From Linyphia triangularis (taxonomy: Eukaryota; Arthropoda; Arachnida; Araneae; Linyphiidae), in NCBI GenBank assembly GCA_963978545.1, contig OZ021733.1, positions 34,391,424-34,455,423 of the forward strand: a stretch of DNA of 64,000 nucleotides, given 5' to 3'. Below, in pieces: positions 12,725-24,465 of this stretch. The translations under genes were made by a program, and so were the position numbers. The number at the start of each line of letters is the position of its first letter. Positions within the stretch are counted from its first letter, which is position 1. The notes below the pieces were generated by a model. That model saw only the letters and a program-made list of their open reading frames with translations, was not told the DNA's origin and ran no database searches.

Positions 12725-14458
12725 TTATATATTGTTCCTAGACCGTGTTTTTCAGTGACGATTCGTTTTTATCTCTTTACACAAAATCAAATTTGATAAA
12801 AGATATACCAATTTCAAGGCCAAGACTTTCACTTCTGACGAATAGACTATTTACAATTGCACATTGTGTTATTTGTTATAAAATAAAAGTTTATAGATTT
12901 TTTTTAATTTTTTTTTTGTACTCAACAAGAGGTGACTCTACCCAGAGAATATTTTGGTGTGCTATGAGAGGGAGTTCTGTGCAGAGGGAATTTCGATACT
13001 TTATGAGAGGAGACTCTATGTAGACGAAGCGTCGAATCCCCCCGGCAATGTTCCCTCTTCTTCCGTCGTACTTTAAACTACAATAAATAAATGTATTACT
13101 GTTTTTAAGAAGTAATTCTTCATTTTAGTGAATTCCTTTCACTATTAGTTGATAAATTGAAATTTAATTTCAATTGGATAGTACATGATGGACGTAATGA
13201 TGGATGGACGGGATAGCATCTATCACCAAAATGACCAGATACATGACCCGTGCCATTGAGAGTTCTGCTTTCCAAATCAAGTTCCATAATATCTTTTAGT
13301 AATAGAAATAGTGTAGCTAACACTGATGAACTTCCAAAAAAGTCATTCCTCTAAGCAATCTTGAATGCGCATGCATTTAAGACTGACGAATAGAATATTT
13401 ACAATTGCACATTGTGTTATTTGTTATAAGGTAAAAGTTAATAGTTTTTTGTTTTTTTTACTCTACGAGAGGCGACTCTATGCAGAGAGTATTTTGGTGT
13501 GCTATGAGAGGGAGTTCTGTGCAGAGGGTATTTTGATGCTTTATGAGAGAAGACTCTATGTAGACGACGCGTCGAATCCCCCCGGCAATGTTCCCTCTTC
13601 TTCCTTCGTACTTTAAACTACAATAAATAAATGTATTACTCTTTTTAAGATTTAGTTCTTCACTTTAGTGAATTCCTTTCACTATTAGTTGATAAATTGA
13701 ACTTAAATTTCAATTGGATAGTACATGATGGACGTAATGATGGATGGACGGGATAGCATTTATCACCAAAATGACCAGATACATGACCCGTGCCATTGAG
13801 AGTTCTGCTTTCCAAATCAAGTTCCATAATATCTTTTAGTAATAGAAATAGTGTAGCTAACACTGATGAACTTCCAAAAAAGTCATTCCTCTAAGCAATC
13901 TTGAATGCGCATGCATTTAAGACTGACGAATAGAATATTTACAATTGCACATTGTGTTATTTGTTATAAGGTAAAAGTTAATAGTTTTTTGTTTTTTTTT
14001 TACTCTACGAGAGGCGACTCTATGCAGAGAGTATTTTGTTGTGCTATGAGAGGGAGTTCTGTGCAGAGGGTATTTTGATGCTTTATGAGAGAAGACTCTA
14101 TGTAGACGACGCGTTGATTCCCTCCGACAATGTTCCCTCTTCTTCCGTCGTACTTTAAACTACAATAAATAAATGTATTACTGTGTTTAAGATGTAGTTC
14201 TTCACTTTAGTGAATTCCTTTCACTATTAGTTGATAACTTGAACTTAAATTTCAATTGGATAGTACATGATGGACGTAATGATGGATGGACGGGATAGCA
14301 TTTATCACCAAAATGACCAGATACATGACCCATGCCATTGAGAGTTCTGCTTTCCAAATCAAGTTCCATTATATCTCTTAGTAATAGAAATAGTGTAGCT
14401 AACACTGATGAACTTCTAAAAAAGTAATTCCTCTAAGCAATCTTAAATGCGCATGCGT
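12725..14458. repeat. three-copy tandem array, unit ~540-548 bp
   Basis: Three direct copies start at about 12837, 13385 and 13925 with TGACGAATAGA and end near GCGCATGC. Copies 2 and 3 are almost identical; copy 1 is a little more diverged. The stretch 12725-12836 precedes the first unit but is shared with a related sequence at 19.55 kb, so it belongs to the parent repeat. Each unit keeps a 67-codon frame on the minus strand (13120-13323, 13660-13863, 14202-14405) with a GHVSGHFGD..YPVHPSLRPSC core that I do not recognise. Because the copies are so similar, retention of the frame is not evidence of selection. Confidence 0.9.
13465..13567 (+). repeat. 39-bp minisatellite nested inside the 540-bp unit
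   Basis: Within unit 2, subunits start at 13465, 13504 and 13543 (period 39) with the pattern AYGAGAGR..GACTCTATG.AGA. The same 2.6 subunits sit at the corresponding places in units 1 and 3. The period is divisible by three, so the plus strand shows a 13-residue repeat (YER-containing), but it starts and ends in unrelated sequence. Confidence 0.8.
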
Positions 14459-15359
14459 AGGTTGCTAACGAGTCGGCTAATTTATAAATGAACGAAATAT
14501 GCTTGATAAAATTTAAAAATATAAACATCGAAACATGAAAAAACAAATTTATGATCATTCCTAAAAACTATTGTTAATGTAAAATCCGTTCAACCCTATT
14601 TACATCTATTTCTTCCAAATAATATTTAGGGAAGAGCATATTTATTCACACATAAGTGAAATGTGCCTAAAAGTCCAGTAAAACGCAACCTGTGGTTTTT
14701 CAAACAGAGATACAATGCACGATGTTACAAAGAAAAGAATTTTATAGTTGATTTATAGTGCTTTCAGTTCTTCGATGATAAAAAAAGTGAGTGAATGGCT
14801 TGGAAATGAGAATGGAAAGTTTTTGGATTATTGCCCAGCTGAGCGTAGAATAACCTCGCTTTGTGCTAACGTTAACCTTTTCCTTGAACATTCGGTTCTT
14901 CATCAGAGTATCAGCACTTGTTGAAAATAGTGTTGCAAATAATGTTTATTAACGTTGTTAACCGTTTATCAAAGTGTAAATTGCAAATTTCAATTTTGTT
15001 TTCTCGTATTTGAAGTAAAGATTAAACAATAAATGTTATGATGAGAGTGTTTATTAGAATTAAGTTCGTAAAGATTTTAGAATTGTTTATATTAAAAAAT
15101 CTAAATACGACAAATTTCTGTTACGATTGATTAAATGACTGATATTACAAGTCGTTATTATAAATAATAATTTAGTTTTTCTATATGCAAGAAATTAAAA
15201 CTATGATGTACTTAAGAATATCTCTAGTTAAGACAGAGGGATATTGTGCCACATAAAAGAGCTCTTATATACTTATTAATAGATTGAATTCTAGTGGGAA
15301 ATTACTTTAAGCTTAATAACTACAGGGACATTGCATTATTACCTATAGAGCAATCCTTC
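14459..15359. other. AT-rich sequence, no gene seen
   Basis: No coding frame or bounded element. The short GC-richer patches near 14830-14900 contain nothing that I recognise. Confidence 0.5.
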
Positions 15360-16086
15360 TTAAGGGGACTTGTTTCCCCTTGTTTTCACAAAAAATAATA
15401 AAAATATCAATTTTATAACTTTTGCATGTTTATAATCTTTGAAACCATTTCCTTGTTCTGGGAAATTTTTGAGTTGATCCTATAATTGCAATTGCAGAAA
15501 AACTATATTCTTATGGAGAATTTAGCATTGCTGCAATAGCTCCTTTAATGTTTCGAAAGCTTTTTTCTCAGTTCGTAATTTTTGAAATTCACACCTTACT
15601 CAAAATACTAAAACTTCAATAAATAAAAATATGAAAATACTTGAATTTTTTTTATTTTTTATAATTCTAAAGATCTATTTGACGAAAATAGGCATGGATT
15701 TTTGAAAAAAATATAAACTTTTTTTTTTTCACATTTTTAAATGTTGAAAAATACCCTTTTTTTCACTTTTTTTACCTATAGGTACAGTAAATGCCGTTTT
15801 CTCGAAAACTATTTTACTTATTCTAAATCTGATGCCTAAGAAGTTAGATTATTTATAAGGAATATTTTTTTTTAAATCAGGAAAAAAATATTATAAAATA
15901 AAAAAGAAGATAGAATTTGAAATTTAATCAATTTTTTTTACAAATCTTAAAATTTTGGGCAGTATGTGATTTTTTTTTTTTAAATAAAAGTTAGTTTTTA
16001 CTTAGTAATACTTCCAAATATATAAAAAATGTAATTTTAAGGACTTAAATAAAATAAAAAGTTTGATAGATACAAAGTCCCCTTAA
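15360..16086. mobile_element. TTAA-flanked MITE, copy 1 (~719 bp)
   Basis: TTAA at 15360-15363 and again at 16083-16086 bracket inverted ends: GGGGACTTG on the left, and the reverse complement of CAAAGTCCCC on the right. The whole sequence aligns with 54194-54965, sharing for example the CCCCTTGTTTTCACAAAAAATAATAA start and the TTTTTACTTAGTAATACTT end region. There is no coding capacity. A TTAA target fits piggyBac- or Kolobok-type transposition. I cannot tell which from the ends alone. Confidence 0.85.
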
Positions 16087-17504
16087 ATTTTTTCTTGACT
16101 AGCTAGTTATGATTTCTCATTGTAATAATTATTTACTAATTTACTGTTAATGATTGAATATTCCGTCTTCTAAGAATGTTAAAGATGTGTTTGAATATTT
16201 TAAGCGCTATTTCTGCAAGAAATATTTTTCCGCTTTTTTCCTCTTTTTTCCAACATACCTTAATTGTTTCTTAAATTATTCTTTCTCTGATTGTCAACAA
16301 AAATTATTGAAAATATATCTTAAGTATCATTTATAAAAGAATAATTTCTACAGAGTTTCGTATGGGACTTTAACAAAATTTAACAATGAAAAAGTTTGTG
16401 AATTGCACGAAACAACAGTTTTCCAGCATTTCCTTCGTAGGACTTCATGTAGAATTACAATTAAAATATTAAAATTCAGTTTATTTTCTTACCTAAAACT
16501 GAGGAACTGATAGTTCATATTCTTTTTTTTCTGACGTTGTTAGCACTTATAAATAATAACCGTCATCTATTTTATGCTTTCGGAAATAATTACCCTTTAA
16601 AAAGCTGTGAATCAATTAATACAAATACAAAATAAAATATTACTTTTAATACGCACATACTGAAAAATATTAATATAGTAAAAGTAAAACTAATTTTTAT
16701 TGCGATCTAAAAGTTTGATGGCACTTTAGCTATTTTCGTGGAGTGCCCCTTGTACAAGAATTTTCAGAAATGTGTAAGGAGATCAGAAACACGATAACAA
16801 ATTAACATTAGGAACATATAGCTGCTTACGAAAACCAGACACGCGAGAGGGCACTGCATGTCTGTATTGTGCAGACGATGATATGTTCCTAGATTTTTTT
16901 TCTTTTTTATGATTCTTATATGATTCTAGCTTGCTATCGTGTTCCTGACCTCCATACACATTTTTGTAACATTGCTCTGAACCCTGCATATTGAACTACA
17001 TTACGAGCACAAGTATTCGTTACAGTAAACAATAGAAATAAAGTTGTAAAAATAGCAAGAAATAAAACTTACTTTAACCATGGAATCCAAAAAGCAAATG
17101 GATATAGTAGTCTAGTGAATGGAATCCCGTCGCTTCATAAACAACAAATTCCAGTCATGCACTGTTGGCAACATTACCAAACCAAATTTCTCACATGTTA
17201 TTTAGTAAGAAAGAGTTTTGTCAATAGGTACAACATTGGCTATTTACGACACTATCTTGCAAACATTATCCAATGCTTGAAAATAATAGTAAATTTCTTC
17301 TTTATGATGAGCCTTGACAGTTCTCAGTATTATCAAGGTTTAAGGTGAAATAACGTGTACTGGTTTGTTTATTATTCTTATCAACGATTACAATCGCATC
17401 ATTGTATTATGAATTGTATGTATTTTGAATAAAAACATTGAAAAAAAATTAAACAAAAGAACAATGATACTAAAAATAAAAATAATAATCTTTATATAAG
17501 AAGT
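16087..17504. other. AT-rich sequence; short hairpin near 16.8 kb
   Basis: Mostly plain AT-rich sequence. At 16809-16891 an 11-bp perfect inverted repeat (TAGGAACATAT and its complement) encloses a second small GTCTG/CAGAC stem. No supportable coding region was found. Confidence 0.5.
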
Positions 17505-17758
<254 letters not shown>

Positions 17759-19540
17759 TGACTAAGGTAATGACGATGATGGTAATTTGTTTATTATATT
17801 TTAAGTATGTGCTTGTTCCATCTCTGAAAAGTTTCTGTATGCAAACATCAAATAAGTGTTTGTTTTCAACATAAAGAGAAAATATATAAAGCTGATTTTA
17901 TACACACAGATATATTTATTACAGATTACTTTAAATATATTTAAACAATTTCCTTTGAAATAGTTGCATTTTCTTAAATTAGCTATAATGCTTTAATTTT
18001 GTATGTCTTCTGGAGAGAGTATCTAAATCTTAAATTTCATGAAATGAATCCTATTTTGTGAACGGAGTGAAGTTTAGATTACTTCGACAGAAGCTATCAG
18101 AACTGCTCATAGAGTACCACAAAGTCGAATTTTTTATTAGTTACAAAATCGAAACTTTGTATCCAAGAATGATCCATTTCCTAAATTGAATTACTTAGAT
18201 ACTCTGAAAAAATACGTTGTCATTCTTGATAAAATACATTCAATCGAAAAATTCATGGCAATATGAGAAATTATAACTTAAGTTTAAAAGTTGATTTCAA
18301 TTTTTTTTCAATGAAAGTCATAACAATTCATCACAGTAAAATTTAGTATTTTCTTTTAGAAATTAAACTAACAATGCTTAGGATTTTATAGAATAAATAT
18401 TGTAGAAAAGTTGGTTTCGGTTGTCGTTTATATGGTTTAAGGTTAATTGTTTATGAATTTTGTTATTATAATAGATCATAAATTATTAATGTAATTTCAC
18501 TCAACTTCATAAAATCATTAATTAGATGTATTTATATAACTTGTAAAAACGTGAAAAATATATTTTTGTTGTTATCAATGTATGAAAATTAAAATCGTGT
18601 AATTTAAAACACTTTAAAAATTTAACAAGTAGCTTGTATGTTTTATTTCTTTCGACGAATATGTGAAAGAGTTTCATTATGAAATATCTTCCCTGGAATA
18701 GTTCTATATATGAATGAATTAGCTCAGCTAAGAGATACTAAATATTAAAGATAAGAAATAACTAAATTAGAGCACTTTTAAAATTGTGTTCACCATTTCT
18801 TTATTTAGAAATGTTAGTTCTAAGTTGCTGATAGCAGTGATAAAAATCTCTTCGGATACAACTTGTTTTAAAAGTCTAATCAAAGATTTATGTTGAATAA
18901 AAGAATTAGCTTCCTAAATTTTTTCATATACGTAAATAATTCATAATCTTTAGAATACGTTATACCTAGATATTAAAAAAATCAATTTAATTATAAACAC
19001 TAATTTACTTCCTCATATAGATATTTGTGTAGGTCACGTTTTTATGCGCTCTATTTCGATCAATTTGAAAGATTTTTTTTTTTTTTGCATTAATATGATT
19101 TGACATTGGAAGCACTTTTGAAATTGACTTTTGTTTCTCTTTCAGGGGATATATAAAAATAAAAATTCTGTAACTTCATCATACCTAGTGATTGCTTAGC
19201 TAACTTTCAGCATTTTTGCAATTTCAACTGATTCCCTATCTAAAATAGTTAGAGAAATACAAACCGATACAGCTTTTTTGGGATTCACTGTAAGCGTCTT
19301 CATAAAAGGCGAGCTAATTTAATACATTCCAAAAATACAATATTTAAATTTATACAAGCAAAAAAGTTTTTTCATTACCTAAAAATTGCAAATTCCCCTC
19401 TTGTACGCTGAAAAAATGTATCATTGTTCACCCACCTTATGATACGATATATCTTCTAAGATTCATTTAGAATCTATGGAATTGATTGAACGCTTTGAAT
19501 GAAAAAATTATTCAAGTATTTTGCCTGTAAAATGTCTTTT
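17759..19540. other. AT-rich sequence, no gene seen
   Basis: Unstructured; no recognisable coding or repeat features beyond short homopolymers. Confidence 0.5.
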
Positions 19541-19544
19541 CATC

Positions 19545-19800
19545 TTCAAAATTATCTTATATATTATTTCTAGCCATTTTTTTTTTTTTTTTTTGTAAGA
19601 TATGATCCTTTTTCTATTTTTATGCAAAATCAAAACTGATAAATGATATACCAACTTATAGGTTAAGATCGCTGCTTCTAGCGAATATTTTATTTACATT
19701 TGTACCTAGTGTTATTTGTTGGAAAATCGAAGTTTTAATTTTTGGCACTCTATAAAATGGGACTCTATGTAGAGTTCCCCTCATCTAAGTAGAGGGTTAT
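19545..19800 (+). repeat. diverged single copy related to the 12.8 kb tandem unit
   Basis: The order of landmarks matches 12725-12980: ATCTTATATATT, then TCTATTTTTATGCAAAATCAAA, GATATACCAA, TTATTTGTT and a GACTCTATGTAGAG end. Divergence is much greater than among the three tandem copies, and only the left portion of the unit is present. This shows the 12.8 kb array derives from a dispersed repeat family. Confidence 0.7.
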
Positions 19801-20640
19801 CCATCTAAGTAGAGGGTTATTCAATAAAAGCCCATTAAGTATCACACCTCCATCTGGTGGCAAAAGATTAATTTAATGTTTAATTTTTGTAACCCTTAAA
19901 TACATGAATTTTTATTTTTAATAAATAAAATTTGAAATCAACCGGGAAAGGGGTGTAGCTAATGAGAAAAATACAAAAAAAAACAAAAAAAAACATGAAT
20001 TTCATCTATTGATGTATTTTTACATCATAAAAAAAGCTACATTTTTCTTGCATAAATTTATCAGTACATGTAAAAATATAAATATTATTCTTAACTCTTA
20101 CCTTGTTTCTATCCAAAAACAGTTTTTCCTGTGTGTTTTTATTACTTTTTATATAAATTATCGTAATTCGTAACATACGCCGAAAAGAAATTGTACTCAG
20201 GCAACAAAGCTCCCAAGAATAAAAAATTGTCATATATTATATATATATAGATATAGATATATATATACTGTGCAAAGGTTGCTACATAAAGAGATATGAT
20301 GTTTTAAGGATTGTAGAGAATTGGCAACAATATGCATTTAAGTGCTAAAGATATATTTCTGAGTGGTCTAAATAAAATGTATAGAAAATTTTATGAAAAT
20401 ATGTTTAATGGAACATTTTTTAGGTCAGCGGGAGACAACCTGCCCCCTTTGCCGTATTTCTTTTGGTTTTCTTAGATGATGAATAATTTAAACGCTTTTT
20501 CCCTGAAAAATAATAAAAGTATATTATTGTTTTTGTCATATTCTAAAATTCATTAACTTATTGTTTTTAAGAAAACTGCAATGTAATGTTTGTGTGTTTC
20601 TTTCTAAAAATTTCCTTTCTAAGATGAATAAACAGTGTTG
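19801..20640. other. AT-rich sequence, no gene seen
   Basis: It includes a tandem pair of a ~22-bp CATCTAAGTAGAGGGTTAT motif (about 19788-19822) and a short (AT)n run near 20235. Nothing else is supportable. Confidence 0.5.
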
Positions 20641-20965
20641 CGCCGTTTGTCGGTCTGCCTGGTTTTCCTGGGTTTTCTCCCAATCGATACGTAAATGTGA
20701 GATATTTTCCTATTGAAAGGTCTTCCGAAACACGACCTTCCCCCTGCCTTCCCCATTGATATTCTTCAGTTTCAATGATGTTTGAAGCCAGTATTGCCTA
20801 GAGATCCTGGATGTTTTTGTTTATTTCTGCAAAGTAAAAGATAAGTCATAGCGATATGTCGCTCCTCTTGGCTAGGAGCGAAAAGCAATCGCCGCAGGCG
20901 GAATTCCAAGACGTCTATGGAGATTAACATGGGGTTTTTACCAACTGTCCATAAACCCGTGTAAT
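20641..20965. repeat. GC-richer probable transposon fragment
   Basis: This block is clearly less AT-rich than its surroundings and contains GGTTTTCCTGGGTTTTCTCC, then AAAGGTCTTCCGAA. I recall similar text from the 3' regions of arthropod LINEs, which is weak evidence. A perfect stem of 8 bp (TCGCTCCT/AGGAGCGA, 20859-20881) with a 7-nt loop lies inside. I see no protein domain. Confidence 0.35.
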
Positions 20966-22293
20966 CTTCTAATATAAAGGAATGTATACATTTATTTTCT
21001 TTAATTATCAATTATAAGTTCAAAGTTTAATCTATCTTTTCTGAGTATTATATTTCAAATTAATAAATTTTTACCCTTGTATTCCTCATTTTAAGAATGA
21101 ATGCATGGTTTAGTATGTCTTATAAGCGTATAATTTGTTTTTCCCACTGCATATATTTCTTGTTTGGTTGATTAGAATCATAGTATGTCTTTTTCTATCA
21201 CAACAGATTATTTTTAATCGTATAAAATAATTTTTGGACATTGTATTGAGTGTTTTTCGAACAAAATCTTATTGGCGAGATTTCCGTTCCTTTGGCGTTA
21301 GTGCCTTTGCAGGCTTACGACGAAATGTAAACAAAAATCATGAAGGGGATTGCTATTTGATTTTTATTGAATTTTATATGTTGTAAGTGTGATGCTCATC
21401 TTAAAAACGATAATCTATAATGTATCACCTTGCCAATAGTTTCATATTTTCTACTTGCTATTGTCCTACTCCACCAAAAGAACGATCAACTGCCGAAACC
21501 AGTTTACTTACGGATTCATGTTTTCCCCAGCAACCCCTATTTTGGACGACTTTCCAAGCTTATTGCGTAACTCTAAGCTGTACAGCTTAATAAAGCAACT
21601 TTAGCATTGCCTTAGTGTAGCTCTTATGTCTGATAACGTTTAAGTCTACCAAAATGTCCACTTAAAAGAGTTGTAGATTAATATAGCAAACGATACTTTT
21701 ATTTTATTAGATTCTACATAATTGCCTTAAAAGACAGTAAATATGCTTAACCGACTCAGTTTTGGGGGTTTTGATAGAAAGCTGTTCCAAAAGGAAGAGT
21801 CACAAGACTTTTAATTTGAATTTTCCAACTTCTATTTAGTTTATTTGCCTCAATTCTATCAATGAAATTTACACAAGCTTTATGGTAGAAAATACTTTAA
21901 AATAAAAATAAATTTCTAATTGGAAATATTTAAGTTTCAATTCCTTTAAGAGCTATTTTGTGCAATAAAATTCTTCAAAACATGAAAGTTGCGGCCCTCA
22001 ATACAGTGGTTATCATTTTCGAAACCGAAATTTTTGTCACTTCGCTGAAGAAAGGTTGCCTACCACTGCTCTAAGTGTTAGTAAACAGGTTAGATTTAAT
22101 TATAACCCATTTGTAATTATGAATGTGTGTGTCATTTCTAGTGTAGTAGTTCAACTTTCTTAACTCTTGTCTATCATTGTCTTCATAAGCATCACAACGC
22201 TTCGGGAGGCCTCACATGACCGAAATATATATACTTATAACAGTTAGCTTATTAAATCAGTACTATTCTCTGTTTTATAGTCAGATTTTGGTT
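20966..22293. other. AT-rich sequence, no gene seen
   Basis: No bounded element, RNA gene or convincing coding frame. Confidence 0.5.
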
Positions 22294-22858
22294 TAGGGGA
22301 GACTTGTGTATCCAGGGCCACCCCACTTTTATTGAATAATGTTTAGTTCTAAGTTTTTTTACTCACTTGGGTAAGTGGCAACACCCAATTACTCTTTTGG
22401 CAGCCATTTTGAAATCTTAGAGGAGAAAGCTGTGACAAGTTATAAGTGGAAAACGTTTTTATGTGGTCTGCAGGAACATTTTGCAGCTCATGTCTTTTAT
22501 TGTTTTCCAAAGTTAAGTCAAATACTTTTCTCTGAATTCTAGTAAATAATTTTGTTTGTAACATTAAGTACTAAATGAGATGTTTAAATAAGTCCTTTTT
22601 CCATGTACATTTTTAGTAGAAGACATTTTATATGAAATTACCAAGTCGTGTACCTGAGGCCACATAGTTGCTTATTGTATTCAAATTGCCAAATCCAAAA
22701 TCTGTTAGTGCTTCAAAGCGATAATGCATGCAGATCATCTTTTTGGAATCAGTTTTTTAAGTTTTGAAAATACTTATAATTCACTAATAATTTGACACAT
22801 TGCAATTTATTATAGTTAATATATGATAAGCCAATGTGACTGATAATTACTTGATAGT

Positions 22859-22893
<35 letters not shown>

Positions 22894-23198
22894 AAATTCA
22901 TCTGTGTATGTTTGTTATATATTCATTATGGACTGAAACCTCACTTAAAAAGAATGACCCTAGATACATCAGCTACTGACCCCAGGTACCACGAGGTCTT
23001 GTACTTAGGGCCATTTGTGAAATTTCTGTAAAAACCTTCTGTTTGACAGAATCTATAATTTTAAGTATTTATATTAATCCCAATGGGAAGTAATTACTAT
23101 AACGATGTATGCATATCAGTTTCACATTTTTAAACGGCTCAGTGGCTCATTTTTTGTACATTGAAAAAAGACGGCCCTAGGTACATAGCTCTCCCCTA
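22294..23198. mobile_element. ~900-bp non-autonomous DNA transposon, TA-flanked
   Basis: The left end reads TA then GGGGAGACTTGTGTATCCAGG; the right end is its inverse, CCTAGGTACATAGCTCTCCCC then TA. The two ends match over about 25 bp with a few differences, including a shared GGGCC block just inside. A TA duplication suggests Tc1/mariner-like mobilisation. The inside is non-coding and carries GGTAC/GGGCC motifs plus a ~29-bp T run at about 22860. Confidence 0.75.
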
Positions 23199-23764
23199 CA
23201 TATAATTTGTTACAGCTGCGTATAAAAACTGTATAAGACTATTGATTATCAATAAAAATGTATACAGATATATAAAATAAAAACAAGGATATAAAATCAC
23301 TTCAAATGTATAAAATGAAATTGGAGGAGTAAAGTATAATAAAAACATTGTCGGAGAGCAGTTTTATAGAAAATGTGCTCATGTCATCCGATCAGTGGAA
23401 CTAGATACAATACAAAAATGGTTATATAATAAAGAGAGGTTTTACAAGCCCCTTTCAAGCGAATTCCGTTTCTTTTTTTAAAAAAAGTTTCATTAAATTG
23501 TTTTTTAACTTAAAAAACTGTAACAGTAAAGGAGACTAGGAAAAAAAGAAGGTAATACAAATTTATGTTCAAACTCATTACTCCTTGAAATGAAGATTTA
23601 AACTTTATGAAACGAATTTCTAAACGGTTTTAATTATAAATGGAGGTGAAATGAAAGGCTTTCGAAGAAATTCTTCCAAGTTAGCAAAAGTAAGTTTCAT
23701 AATTTTTAATAGCATTATGCAATAATTCAATTATTTAAGTAAAATAATATACTTTTGTATATTA
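23199..23764. other. AT-rich sequence, no gene seen
   Basis: No recognisable features. Confidence 0.5.
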
Positions 23765-24465
23765 GTTACTGGTTTAACTCTGTCCAGCGTTGCGGGGACC
23801 CGTCATTGTGTATAAGTTTATAGACTGTGTTTAAAATATTCCTGTTAATACAATAATACATCCCTCCTCACCTTTCTAAGAATATTTTTATATTCTGTTA
23901 GTGAAAACCAAAATTAAAAGGCCAGAGCTACTTATGTTTTGAATTTCAAAGTTATAAGCTTACTGGAAGTCAAATTGTAAAGAAACTTTAAGAATTTAAA
24001 AAGAATTAATTAAAAAAGCAATTAAAATTTTAACTTTCAGTTTGTGAAAATCAAAATTATAAGGCTAAAGCTACCTATGTAGAAAATTTTAAAGTTCTAC
24101 GCCCATTAAAAGTTGTTTCACAAAAAAACTTAGAATTTGTTTTTGTTTTTTTAAATTAATCAAAAAAATTATTAAAATTTTAACAATCTGTTTGTGAAAA
24201 TTAAAGTTCTAGGGTTAAAACTACTTATGTGGAAACTTTCAAGGCTCTACGCCTATTAAAAGTCACTTTACAAAAACAACTTCAAAAAATTAAAAAAATT
24301 AATTAAAATTTTAACATTCTGTTTATTAAAAGCACAATAAAAAGCTTTAAACTACGCATGTTTAAAATTTAAAAATTATACCCATATTGAAAGTCACTTT
24401 CCATAAAGCCTGAAGGATAGAGCCACAAACAGACTCATTGTTTTATTATTATAAATGAAACAATG
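23765..24465 (+). repeat. degenerate tandem array, ~4 units of 130-148 bp, in a probable TE remnant
   Basis: Units begin at about 23894, 24037, 24186 and 24317 with a TCTGTTTGTGAAAA-like phrase. Each then has an AAGGCTAAAGCTAC-like phrase, an AAAGTTCTACGCCYATT-like phrase and AAAGTCACTTT. The array follows CTGTCCAGCGTTGCGGGGAC and ends in CAGACTCATTGTTTTATTAT, both of which I associate with arthropod repeat termini. No open frame spans it. Confidence 0.65.
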
